From NCBI GenBank assembly GCA_002964805.2, contig PUDQ02000113.1:124001-188000 (forward strand): a stretch of 64,000 nt of DNA, in the 5' to 3' direction. This stretch comes from Trametes villosa (lineage: Eukaryota; Basidiomycota; Agaricomycetes; Polyporales; Polyporaceae). Both the position numbers and the translations under genes were made by a program. A model generated the notes under the pieces. It searched no databases and had not been told where the DNA came from. It was given only the letters and a program-made list of their open reading frames with translations. Of the stretch, positions 29,901 to 39,410 are shown piece by piece (the first letter of the stretch is position 1; the number at the start of each line of letters is the position of its first letter).

Positions 29901-30125
29901 CTTCTGAACTGTTCGACTGCCGGTAATAAGCTGGCGCAGACATGATAGAGTTTCGTAGATAGGGTGAGCTGGTGCTGAGGGAGACGGAGCAGGAGGCGAT
30001 TCGAGAGAAGACCAATTAGTAGAAGTACAGCCGTGGCGAGAATCGGTGGCGGTCGCGGCGGCGTGTGGTATGTGTACAGAGCACGGAGAGCGTATAAGAG
30101 ATAAGCAGATACAATAGCCAGATAT
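26968..30125 (-). CDS. Unrecognised protein with TM segments, coiled coil and long disordered tail (5' end unresolved)
   Basis: The last three exons are clear: upstream to 28262, then 27955..28197 and 26968..27891, joined in frame to the stop at 26968. The upstream part encodes two hydrophobic segments (YLAIVSAYLLYALRALYTYH and ILATAVLLLIGLLSNRLLL). After these come an acidic linker and a conserved-looking block HRDFFKYLLEDGMEAKKLRK. A coiled coil follows of about 130 residues (ERLDNETRRAQEAERRALEL onward) ending in GRQEGYREGLQRGYQQA. The remaining 650 or so residues are Pro/Ser/Tyr-rich and disordered. A membrane-anchored scaffold is plausible but I cannot name the family. No in-frame ATG precedes the TM segments. 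An acceptor TCTAG at 30126 suggests a short first exon upstream, close to or overlapping the COQ10 start on the other strand. Confidence 0.65.
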
Positions 30126-30304
30126 CTAGACAGAGGCAGCCGGAAGCATGACAAGGCGCGAGAGAACAAGAGCGAGGGAGGCGAGTCGGCCGCTTGGGAA
30201 GTCGTTTGAGTTCGCGCGGACGCTGTACGCGCCCAGGCGCCCGGCGCCACCGCGCGTCTCCGCCCGCTGCCCGGCACAAATGCGGCCAGCCAGGTTCGTC
30301 CGCC

Positions 30305-31109
30305 ATGGCTCTCCTCCCCCGCCTCGCGCTCTGCACGGCCCGCCGCCTGTCCAGGCCGTTCATCACCCTCCCGGACCTCTCCTCGCTGTCCCCCTTCTCC
30401 GGCAACGATGGCGGCGGCTCGCCGCCGCAGGTCTACCACGAACGCAAGATATTTCCGTGTGTGACGCACTTCCGGGTTGCTGTGCCGTGCTCCGACTGAC
30501 CACGTTCTCCGCTAGGTACACGCAGAAGCAGCTGTATGACCTAGTCGCCGACGCGACGTCCTACCCGCGCTTCCTGCCATTCTGCACAAATGCCCGCATA
30601 CTGGGCAAACACAAAGGGCATCCCGATCTGCCCGGGCGGACCACCATGGACGTCGAACTCACCGTCGGCTTCATGTCCTTCACGGAAACCTACGTCAGCA
30701 ACGTCACCTGCCGACCATACGAGTCCGTGGAGGTGAACTTTGCGTCCTGTCAAATATCTAGCATGTGCTGATAGCTGGACCCCAGGCCGTGGCGGCGTCG
30801 GCAACACCCTTGTTCAAAACGCTGAACACCGTATGGCGCTTCCAGCCTGCGTCAGCGCAGTCGCCCCATCCGACTGCGCGCTTTCCTTCACAAGCCAGCC
30901 AGCAAGACGTGTCTAACGCCGCTGCCGCAGTAGCGCCGCCTCAAGGCGGCGACGCACGACCCACGCTCGTCACGCTGGACCTCTCCTTCGCGTTCGCGAA
31001 CCCGGTCCATGCCGCCGTCTCCGCCACATTCTTCGGCAAGGTCTCGAAGATGATGGTGCAGGCCTTCGAGGAGAGGTGTTTGGATATTTACGGACCGGGG
31101 AACGCCTGA
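30305..31109 (+). CDS. COQ10: Coenzyme Q-binding protein COQ10 (START domain)
   Basis: Three exons (30305..30456, 30516..30732, 30786..31109) give exactly 231 codons, or 230 aa. The N-terminus (MALLPRLALCTARRLSRPF) is a mitochondrial targeting type: Arg-rich, no acids. The START-like fold is recognisable from YTQKQLYDLVADATSYPRFL, PFCTNARILGK, TTMDVELTVGFMSFTETYVS and FANPVHAAVSATFFGKVSKM. COQ10 binds ubiquinone in the inner mitochondrial membrane and is needed for its correct delivery to the respiratory chain. A low-complexity insert rich in Ala, Gln and Pro (about residues 145-180) separates LNTVWRFQP from TLVTLDLSFAF, where relatives usually have a short loop. The gene is head-to-head with the coiled-coil gene. 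Confidence 0.9.
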
Positions 31110-33963
31110 CAGGGCGTTAATCACGCCTGCGTTCTTGCTGTCTTGTCGGACTATCGCCTACGTTCGGACGTGTAGACCAGGATATAGACCGTAATACCTA
31201 GAGCTGTAGTCGCCCACTATACCTTACTCTCTTCCCCGTGAACGACGCCCTGGCTGAACCGTTCACGCCGTTCATTTCTGCGCCCCGGATAGAAGCCGAT
31301 AGCTTCCAGCAAGCTCCTCCCGCGACCGCGTGCGAGATGCCCTGTACGCATGCGCGCAAAGCTTGCAATAAGGCAATTCATCTCGCTCTTCAAGCTCTCT
31401 TACGGCACCCGCCGTGCCTGAACTCACATAGGCTCTACCGATCCCCAATGCGACGTACGGCACGGCGCACGGGCGCCGCATCACAGGTCGCCCACAGTAC
31501 GCGCATAAGCTTAGCAGACATCCCGCGTGAGGTTCCTGAGAAGACGTGTGCATGTAGAGCGGCGCACGACCGTACGTACAGCGCGAACCACGAAGCGCTA
31601 CCTGCTCTGTACCCGCGCGCATGACTACAGCACAATTTTAACGGCGTCGCCCAAGGTTTAGATCAGGGATAGGGTGTCGATGCCATCTGCAGAATATTGA
31701 GGCACGGCTCGGGGAGCTCGGGGGAGGCGGTCGGGTGCTCACCTCCACGACATGAAGTTCCACCAAGATCATTCGCGTGCCCGCTTCCTGGGAGGCTGTG
31801 AGAGGAGCTCGATGGAGGCGGTCCCCTGTAGCACGGTGGGCGGTCAGTAGCGAGTCGACGGACGAGAATAATGCGCCGCTGCGCGAACTCACTCCGGTCG
31901 AGGCCTTCAAGCAGCCTTACAAGAAGCTGATGGAATGCGAAAAAACGTGAGGGACCTGTGCAGGCTGGAGATTCGCACGCAGGGGCTTCGTGCCGCCAGA
32001 AGGGATCTAGGCGGTGGATGGGGCATCAGCGACCACACGGTGCGCCTACAGGGCGGGCTCCGGGGACAGACCTCTGGCAGCGACGGTGGGACCGGTGGAC
32101 GCGGGAGGGCGGTCGGGGGAGTGGGGTCCAGGGTGCAGGACGAGCAGGAGCGCGTCCGCAATTTAAATTGAACGGAACGGCGCCCTCTCGCCCAGCTCTC
32201 CCGGTGCGCACGTCATCGCGTGTTCCGCAGAAGGGCGCTGGTATCTTGATCGATGCGTGCGCGCTGAATTGTACGGCAGCACGGAAGTCCGAAGACCTGC
32301 AGCACGCTTCTACCGGGCGTGATGACAGCGCGCCGAACCGCATGCGCATCCGCCTCCCTCCCCGCACCCGAGCAAGAGGCCAGGCCCGCAGGGCGCGACG
32401 GGCGACCGGGGAAAACTGGGGGAACAGCGTGGGGCGCGCATCGAGGGATCCGGGGCTTTCTGGAGGCTGCTTCCATCGGGGAGGCAAGTATAGCACACCG
32501 CTTGGGCACGGCGAGGGTGCTCGTAAAAGCTGCGAAATCCTCCCAGGATCGATCGGGCTAGGCCGTTCGTGGCGTCGAGTAAACGCGCGGTGTCATTTTG
32601 AGGGGGAGACGATCCTGCGCCGGTCGCCCTTCGCGGCCGGATTTTACTGAAGCGCAGCCGCTACCCTGGCTCGCGCCTGCCTTTGGCTGCGCGAAAATAC
32701 GGGGTGCCGCCGACCACGAGACGCCATAGTCGAGAGAAGCCTGCCCACAGGCACGGGCGGGCCGCCGCAGCGACGGTCTTCGCGCAATGGACGGTGGACT
32801 TGGACGGGCGGGGCGTGGAGATGCATAGACACGTGCACTGCAAGAAGGTTGTGTTCGAGGGTGAGTGACGAGCGGAAAGGCAACCGTACCCGGAACACGT
32901 ACACCTTCCCTTCGTTGGAAAAGGCCGTGGTAGCAATTATAGCTGTTCCTCGTCGCCCTGCCCGTTGCATTGCGGGGGCGTAAGTGTGAAGGAGTCGAGT
33001 GACGCTCCAGGATCAGGGTCCCTCCACATCTTCTTCCCCGGACGTCTGACCGCTATATCGTAGGGCTCGGCCTCGAATTGCAGGGTGAGGAACGAGGCGC
33101 AGCCGAAGTTCAGGCTCCCCGAGTTATGCCGTAAAGCGCTTCGTAGACCCGGCAGCAGTGGATTCCACGGAGCATCCTTGCCATACATCCTACTCGTCGG
33201 AAGCCTGGGATGTGGGCACCACGATGCGTTGAAGCGGGACCGGGCTACTGAAATTGGCGTCGGATGTTGTCATCTGGAGCGACGTGGGTAAACGAGCACC
33301 AAAACAAGTGCGCCCCCTTGCTCACCACAGCATGTCGGAGTCGATAGATATCGATAGCCGGTCACAGGGGTATTCGACCCTCGAGGTTATGAACAACACG
33401 ATGGGCGATGGCGATAGACGGGTGGAAAGCGCCATGTTTTGGGTACTGAGCGGGGGTTCAATTTTCGTACGTTCATGGCAGGTGAGTCTGCGCGCGCCTA
33501 GGGTATTGAGCTGAAATAGTGCAGAAGTTCTGTTTGGCCGTGCGAGGTCCTGCTCTACCCTCTGATTCTAGCATTCGGCAGTCAAAGTCATCACGGCTGT
33601 CGGAATTTGCGATACGAAAATGAAGAGCAGCATGCCAGGTCCCGGGGAGAACGTACCGCACGCTGCCCCAAGAATCTATGGAGTTTGGATGCGGCCCTTA
33701 AGCCTTCGCACAGCAGGATGTATGCCTCTTACCGGTACCGGTGGTGCTCGGAGATGAAAGCGGCATTTCCGGATTCGTATTTCCTGCGAGAAGACCGTCC
33801 GGCGAAAAGACATCGGCGCGGCTTGACTTGGCAAGAACATAAAGCAGCTGGTAAATAAAGCACATGTGGTTACAAGCGTCATACAATCTGCTGCCTCGGC
33901 GAACTTCATACATTGAGCATACACTCGAATGCCGTATCATGCCAGCTACTGGCCGTCAGGGAC
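31110..33963. other. Gene-poor region between COQ10 and CNBP-like gene
   Basis: This 2.85-kb stretch lies between a plus-strand gene end and a minus-strand gene end, so it needs no promoter for either neighbour. I see only short unsupported frames. Two look slightly protein-like: plus-strand codons at about 31828-31950 ending LTPVEAFKQPYKKLMECEKT, and a minus-strand frame 32937..33188 containing SLNFGCASFLTLQFEAEPYD. Neither matches a family I know. They may be remnants of decayed genes or transposons. Confidence 0.35.
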
Positions 33964-34725
33964 CTAGGTGGTGTACTCAACAGCGTTCTCAGGGCAATCA
34001 CGAGCGATCTGTAAAAATGACATATGAGGATAGCACTCTCACGACGGCTTTGATGTCACTCACATGCCCTTCCTGCTGACACTTGTAGCAGGTCTTGTTC
34101 TTGTTGGGGTTCCCGACGTGGACACCAGTCTCAGCGGTGGTACCGGGAGGAGCCAAGCAGTCCCTACACATGGGCCACTAAGTATTTGGTACATCAAACC
34201 GGAAGTAATTGGCTTACCTAGCCATGTGGTTGGGACCGCCGCAGCGGTAGCACTTAACTGGGGGAAGCGTGGAGGTGTTCAGACCACGCCCCGGGGGCGG
34301 GGCACGAGAGGCGAAGCCTCCGCCAGCTCCGCTCGGGCAGGAGCGCGCAAAATGACCAAAGCGGCCACAGTTCTACCATGCTGGATGAGCGTCGACTACA
34401 TCCGGGTCGTTCACAACTAAAACTCACGTAGCACTTCGAGCCGCCCGAGTTTTGCAAACGCAAGCTGGGGCACTCGGCCTGGATGTGTCCGACGCCGCCG
34501 CAGGAGTAGCACTGCTTCGCGGCAACGGAGCGGGGCGACGGGCACGCCGCAGACTCATGACCAGGCTGGCGGCAGTTGTAGCAAAGACGCTGCTCCGAGG
34601 AGCAGTTCTCCGCGATATGCCCCACTGTGCAATTGTCGTCGGTCACGGATGCGGTAGAGGCCGTCGCAAAAGCACGCACGATTGCCACACTTGAAACACC
34701 CCTTCCTGCTGAACTGATACGCCAT
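33964..34725 (-). CDS. GIS2: CNBP/GIS2-like protein with six CCHC zinc knuckles
   Basis: Five exons (34680..34725, 34428..34624, 34218..34372, 34064..34163, 33964..34008) join exactly to 181 codons, or 180 aa. Six CX2CX4HX4C knuckles can be read: CFKCGNLGHIAENC, CYNCRQPGHESAAC, CYSCGGVGHIQAEC, CYNCGRFGHFARSC, CYRCGGPNHMARDC and CYKCQQEGHIARDC. Introns fall inside knuckles 1, 4, 5 and 6. Between knuckles 4 and 5 is a Gly/Pro/Arg-rich linker (GGGFASRAPPPGRGLNTS) of RGG type. CNBP and yeast Gis2 bind single-stranded nucleic acids and act in translation of specific mRNAs and in RNP granules. Yeast and animal members usually have seven knuckles, so six here is a small difference. The short C-terminus is PENAVEYTT. 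The gene sits alone between two gene-poor stretches. Confidence 0.93.
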
Positions 34726-36851
34726 TCTGACCTGACTTCACAAAATACCTGAACCTAGCGTAGGGGTTATCGACGTGCAGCGTGTTTTACACGAGTACGC
34801 GGACGTACCTCGCTTCTTCCCTCTGCCTGCTAACCCTGACCTTTCCTTCCCTCCTCCTTCGTAAGGATAGAGCCGGCGACGAGTGAGATGGTCGATGGTG
34901 ATAAAGCAGGGATGCGGCGGAGTCTCCCCCGGCGGCGGAACTGCCTCTGCCGGCCCTGAAGCCGATCCTCAATTAGGCAGGCACGACTGAACGCTGCGGC
35001 AGCCCCGCAACGCCTCGCGCGCCCGTCCACTCCGCTCGGAGTCGCCCTCCAACCACTGGCACCACGAATCACAATCACCTCGCAGCACCCCCGCGCGCCC
35101 GTGTGTCTGCGGCGCGTCTAACTGCCATCGGCCGCGTCTTCCTCACGTACGCGTTGCAGGCATGAGGGCCGAGAACAATGGCTTCCATACCCGGTGCGAC
35201 TGCGTCTGTTCGAGCTGGAACACCCCGGCGGCGACGACTTCATGCGAACCCAGTCGCTCTGAGTCCGCATCTTCCCATGCGGAATGACATCGTCACACAG
35301 AGTGAGCCGTTGCCATCCGAACGTTCTCTGTGGAGGATCTCAGCGTCCATCGGTCCCTACACGGTGTCATAATTCGTGCTCAGAGGGCGAGGTAAGCAGT
35401 CCGATGACTTTTTCCGCACGATGCTGCAATTCATTCCCACTGATAATCAGCCCAGAGGGGCTTGTGTCCCGCATCGCCCCGCCTCTATTGCCAACTGCGG
35501 AGGGCGAAACGCGATGGAGAATTCAGGGCCAATTAGAGGGGTTTAGTACCACCTTCACTGATCTCTTGATCCGAATCTCCGCCAGCACTTAAAAGCTCCC
35601 CTGGGGCTGGTGTGCTTCTGCTCCGGGCGCATCGATTCTCCTTACCCAGCGCCCCCCGTCTCGGTATGGCCCTACGCCCTCCCAGCTCGCTCCCAACCAC
35701 TGACTTTCTGTCGTCCTGTAGAGGTGCGAGAGGCCCCTGCGAGCCTTCCAGCGTACACCCGGCCTCCGCCCACCCGCATCCATCGCGCTTCTTGTTGGGG
35801 TGAACACTGGGTTCGCTAAAGGTATGCCGTCAACGACGCCGAGATTGGGTTCGCCGATTGAGAGATTCGCCCGGCAGATTCAGTTACGAGCCTTCGGCGA
35901 AGCGATTGCACACCCCAGCAAGACGCGTAGTAACGGGCGCGCGAAGTGTGGCTTTATGCGTGGAAGGAGGGGCATCCCCAGCACCTCGTAGTGCGGCGGA
36001 CAGGACGACTCGGTCAGTTCAGCGACATCAGTATTCTTGCCGTTGCTTACCCCGTCTTAGGCATGCCGATCTCAAGCAACGGAGGCTCGTACTCGGCCCC
36101 GACTTACTTCGCTACGTGATCGCGTGCCGCCGTGTACCTACTCCCTCAAATTTGAGAATCATCTTCCTGCAAAGCGTCAACATCTCGTGGTGCATGCTGC
36201 GAGCTTTCGTCTGATGACGAGTACATTTCATTAATTGCTGCAGGCTCATAAACTTCGACGTACCCTCAGGCCTCACCCCTCGGAACCCATAGGCGATATC
36301 GTCTCAGGGCCAGCTGAGAATCAGGTATACACGAAGTATTTTAACCGTACTCAGGTATACACGAAGTCTTTTAATCGTACACTGGCACTAGGCACGGCCG
36401 GCTTCTAGGGATGTGAACTTGACGTTGAGCTGTCTGTTTCTCCCTGTAAACACCGCGTGGGAATTTGGTATTTCGGAGCCGCCAAGGAGAGGCAGCGTTA
36501 GCGCCGGACGTTTACTTTGAAGTTTGGCATGATGATCCGTTCCCGAGCCTTCCTGCTCCTTGGCTTCAACCGTACTGTACATTCCGAATAGCTCGTGGTA
36601 TCTTGCAGCACACCTCCGCACGGCGCACCGCGTGCGCGTGCATCACAGACACGATCGGCCGAAATAGCACCCACCTATACGCCGGCTTATCGTGCAGCGT
36701 GTGGACTCGGGGAGACACACCCCTGCTGAGTCATGGGAGTCCCACCCGCCCGCATAGTAATCAGCGACGGGCGCAGTCGTCAGCCTCTCCTTGTACCGTA
36801 CTACGAGCATAGGTGTCCCCGTCAGTACTGTCGCAATCCCTCCGGAACAGC
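34726..36851. other. Gene-poor region, divergent promoters of CNBP-like and aminotransferase genes
   Basis: This 2.1-kb stretch separates two divergently transcribed genes. Promoters are expected at each end, but nearly 1.5 kb in the middle is unexplained. An ATG at 35178 opens 64 codons (MASIPGATASVRAGTPRRRR) and one at about 35823 opens a short frame starting MPSTTPRLGSPIERF. Neither can be extended into a known protein. A 30-bp tandem repeat lies at 36321-36380. Confidence 0.35.
36321..36380. repeat. Two-copy 30-bp tandem repeat
   Basis: Positions 36321-36350 and 36351-36380 are adjacent copies of a 30-bp unit starting TCAGGTATACACGAAGT and ending TTTTAA(C/T)CGTAC, with two mismatches between copies. 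The unit contains the palindromic GTATAC. It lies about 470 nt upstream of the aminotransferase start. It could be a replication-slippage duplication or a duplicated protein-binding site; nothing in the sequence decides. Confidence 0.9.
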
Positions 36852-39097
36852 ATGCAATCCTCTGAGAAGCGGCAGAAGGCCATCGACCTCACCCACCACC
36901 TCTCTGAGGTCGCGCTAGCGCGGGCGACGTCACCGCTCAAGGGATTGGGACGGTTCTTCGGTCGTCCCGGCCTGATCAGCCTCGCCGGAGGTACTAATCG
37001 CTTCATCACTTGTTAACGGACGAGGAGGGAATGCTTACGCCGGTTTACTTGTGATCTTCTAGGCATGCCCAGCCCCGACTACTTCCCGTTTGCCGCGATT
37101 TCCGGAGAGGGTGGGTGCTGTGGTCATCTGCCCAACTACCGCGGTTTCTAAGTTAGCGTTCGCTCCTCCAGCGCTGGTGGCCGAGTCGTTCGCGGTGACC
37201 AACGCTCCCTCGGAGTCCTCTCTCTCGTGGCTGTGGAAGCTTTTCGGGAGCGCGCGCAAGGAGAAGACCAACACCATTACGATCCCCAAGTTCCCCGAGC
37301 GCACGGAGGACATCAACCTTGCGACTGCGCTCCAGTATGGCACGGCCACGGGGCTGCCGCAGCTCTCGAAGTTCATCAACAACTTCGTAGAGCAGGTGTA
37401 CCAGCCCGCATACGAGGACTGGACCACTCTTGTCCAGACGGGCAACACCGACGCGTAGGCGGCTTATCGCCTCTGGCCCACTCTATTCAGCTATTGAACT
37501 CACGGTTATGATAGGTGGTCGCGTGCCGTTCTCACCTTGTGCAACCCTGGCGAGGCATTCATTACTGAGGACTGGACGTACCCCTCTGCCCTGGCCAGCA
37601 GCCAGCCGTTCGGGATCCACCCCGTCGGGGTACCCATGGATGCTCAGGGCATGCGCAGCGACGAGCTGCGCAAGCTCCTCGCTGAATGGGACGAGGCTGC
37701 GCGCGGGACGAAGCGGTATGACAACAAAAAGCATTTGAGTTTGAAGCTTGGGTGATTGACTCTTCTCCGTCTATAGCCCCCATGTCCTGTACACCGTGCC
37801 CATTGGCCAGAACCCCACCGGTCTGGTTCGTATTCCATTCGACACGCCCGTCATGGTAACTCATACTTCCCCAGACCACGAGTATCGCCAGGAAGAAGGA
37901 GATCTACGACGTCTGCGTCGAATACGGTACGCCGCTCCCGGATCATATGTCACTGTCTCGTGTCCGCTCACGGCAGAGCAGACGTTATCATCGTCGAGGA
38001 CGATCCGTACTACTTCCTCCAGATGTCTCCGTATGCGGCGAAGGTTGAACGGGGCTCCCGCGTCGGTTCCCTGGAAAGCGACAAGTGGATCTCCAGCCTG
38101 TCACCCAGCTACCTGAAGTAGGGGAACCTACCCACGATCATATAGGACACCTATCTGATCTGACTTCTGATAGGCTGGATTACCAGGGGCGAGTTGTCCG
38201 TCTGGACACCTTCTCCAAGGTGAGCATGAACGCAGATCCTCTGGCTATTTCCGCTCACCTCTTTGTAGACTATCGCCCCCGGGTCCCGTCTTGGCTTCTT
38301 CACCTGCAATCCTAAATTCGCTGAGAGGTTCGAGCGTGCGGGAGAGACCTCCGCTCAAGCCCCTTGCGGGTTCGGTCAGGTGCGTCCCGCCTCTCAGGAA
38401 CCGAGCAGCGTAATGAATTCGCATTCTTTGCCCAGTCTCTCGTTGCTCAATTGTTGAGCACCTGGCAACACGATGGCTACGTCAGGTGGTTGCACGGTGC
38501 GTACACCTTGCATCGATAGGCCTTAGTGTCCTTGTATGCTAACGTTCTACTGTGGGACAGGCCTGGCCACCCAATACGAGGCTCGCCGTGACTTCATCAT
38601 CGACGCCCTCGCGGAGGAATTCAACCTGAAAGTCACGCTCGGCACCTCTGGCAACTGGACTGGCTGCACCGTGTACACCGCATCCAAGAAGCGCCGCGGT
38701 ATCGCGGCGATGTCGGAGAAGTTCACCCGGGACGAGCAGCCCTACTTCAGCCTCGTGCCGCCGACCGCGGGCATGTTCCTCTGGCTGAAGATCCACTTCG
38801 AGAACGTGAGCGGCTTCCGCGCGGGCGACGAGGAGTCGCTCGAGGTCAAGCTCTGGACGAAGCTCGCTGAGGCGGGCGTGCTCGTCGGCCCCGGCTCATA
38901 CTTCATCGCCGAGGAGGATAACCTCAACCGGGCTGAGGGCCATTTCCGGATCAGCTTCAGCTTCGCTTCGGTATGTATCTCCTTCGTGCCGTTGCTGATG
39001 ATGTTGCTAAGCTGGTCTACCGTAGGACGAGCAACTCAAGAAGGCGGTGGAGATCCTGGGTGAGGTCGTACGCGACTTCTTCCTGAACCCCGAGTAG
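36852..39097 (+). CDS. Aromatic / alpha-aminoadipate aminotransferase (ARO8-like, PLP fold type I)
   Basis: The start is the ATG at 36852 (MQSSEKRQKAIDLTHHLSE); the first exon ends at 36990. Landmarks in order: PGLISLAGGMPSPDYFPF; LQYGTATGLPQLSKFI; VLYTVPIGQNPTGLTTSIAR; VIIVEDDPYYFLQMSP; and the Schiff-base segment VRLDTFSKTIAPGSRLGFF, with Lys in TFSK. Near the C-terminus are PTAGMFLWLKI, VGPGSYF and GHFRISFSFAS, which carries the carboxylate-binding Arg. The set is typical of fungal Aro8/KAT-II aminotransferases that exchange amino groups between aromatic amino acids, aminoadipate or kynurenine and 2-oxoglutarate. About ten introns were joined, including unusual donors GTTCGT (after NPTGL) and GTAGGG (after SPSYL). 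All key residues are intact. Which substrate is preferred cannot be read from sequence. Confidence 0.92.
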
Positions 39098-39410
39098 ATT
39101 GGGTAGACCTGGATGTTATTGCGGCCCCTCGGGTTAGATGGATCTGTACTTGTATGCCACTCGTTACGTTATATGCAGCACTCCCTTAGTTCCCCCACCC
39201 TCTGTCTGAGCGCAGAACTGCATACCGGCCGTTAAGCAGGGGTCCCTCGGCTATGACTCGCGCTGCTATAAAGCATCGGCCCGGCCGCTCCGACGCTGAT
39301 CTAAGCCAAAGGCTGTCCGAATGCGGGCGCTTGCACCGCACTTGCCCTCATCCACGTCCCGACCCGCCCTAAACCACTCACGCGTCGACTCTGCGCGAGG
39401 GCAAGCGACC
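39098..39410. promoter_or_regulatory. Intergenic and promoter of Reb1-like gene, TATA at 39267-39272
   Basis: The 313 nt between the two same-strand genes contain TATAAA at 39267-39272 in the context GCTGCTATAAAGCAT, 139 nt upstream of the ATG at 39411. This is a good spacing for a TATA-driven promoter with a 5'UTR of roughly 100 nt. Confidence 0.5.

Noticed and set aside
36041..36160. Apparent resemblance of this stretch to the aminotransferase exon 2 start (GGCATGCC...CCCCGACT)
   Set aside because: The match is limited to a few short words; spacing and the rest do not align, so a duplicated exon is not supported.
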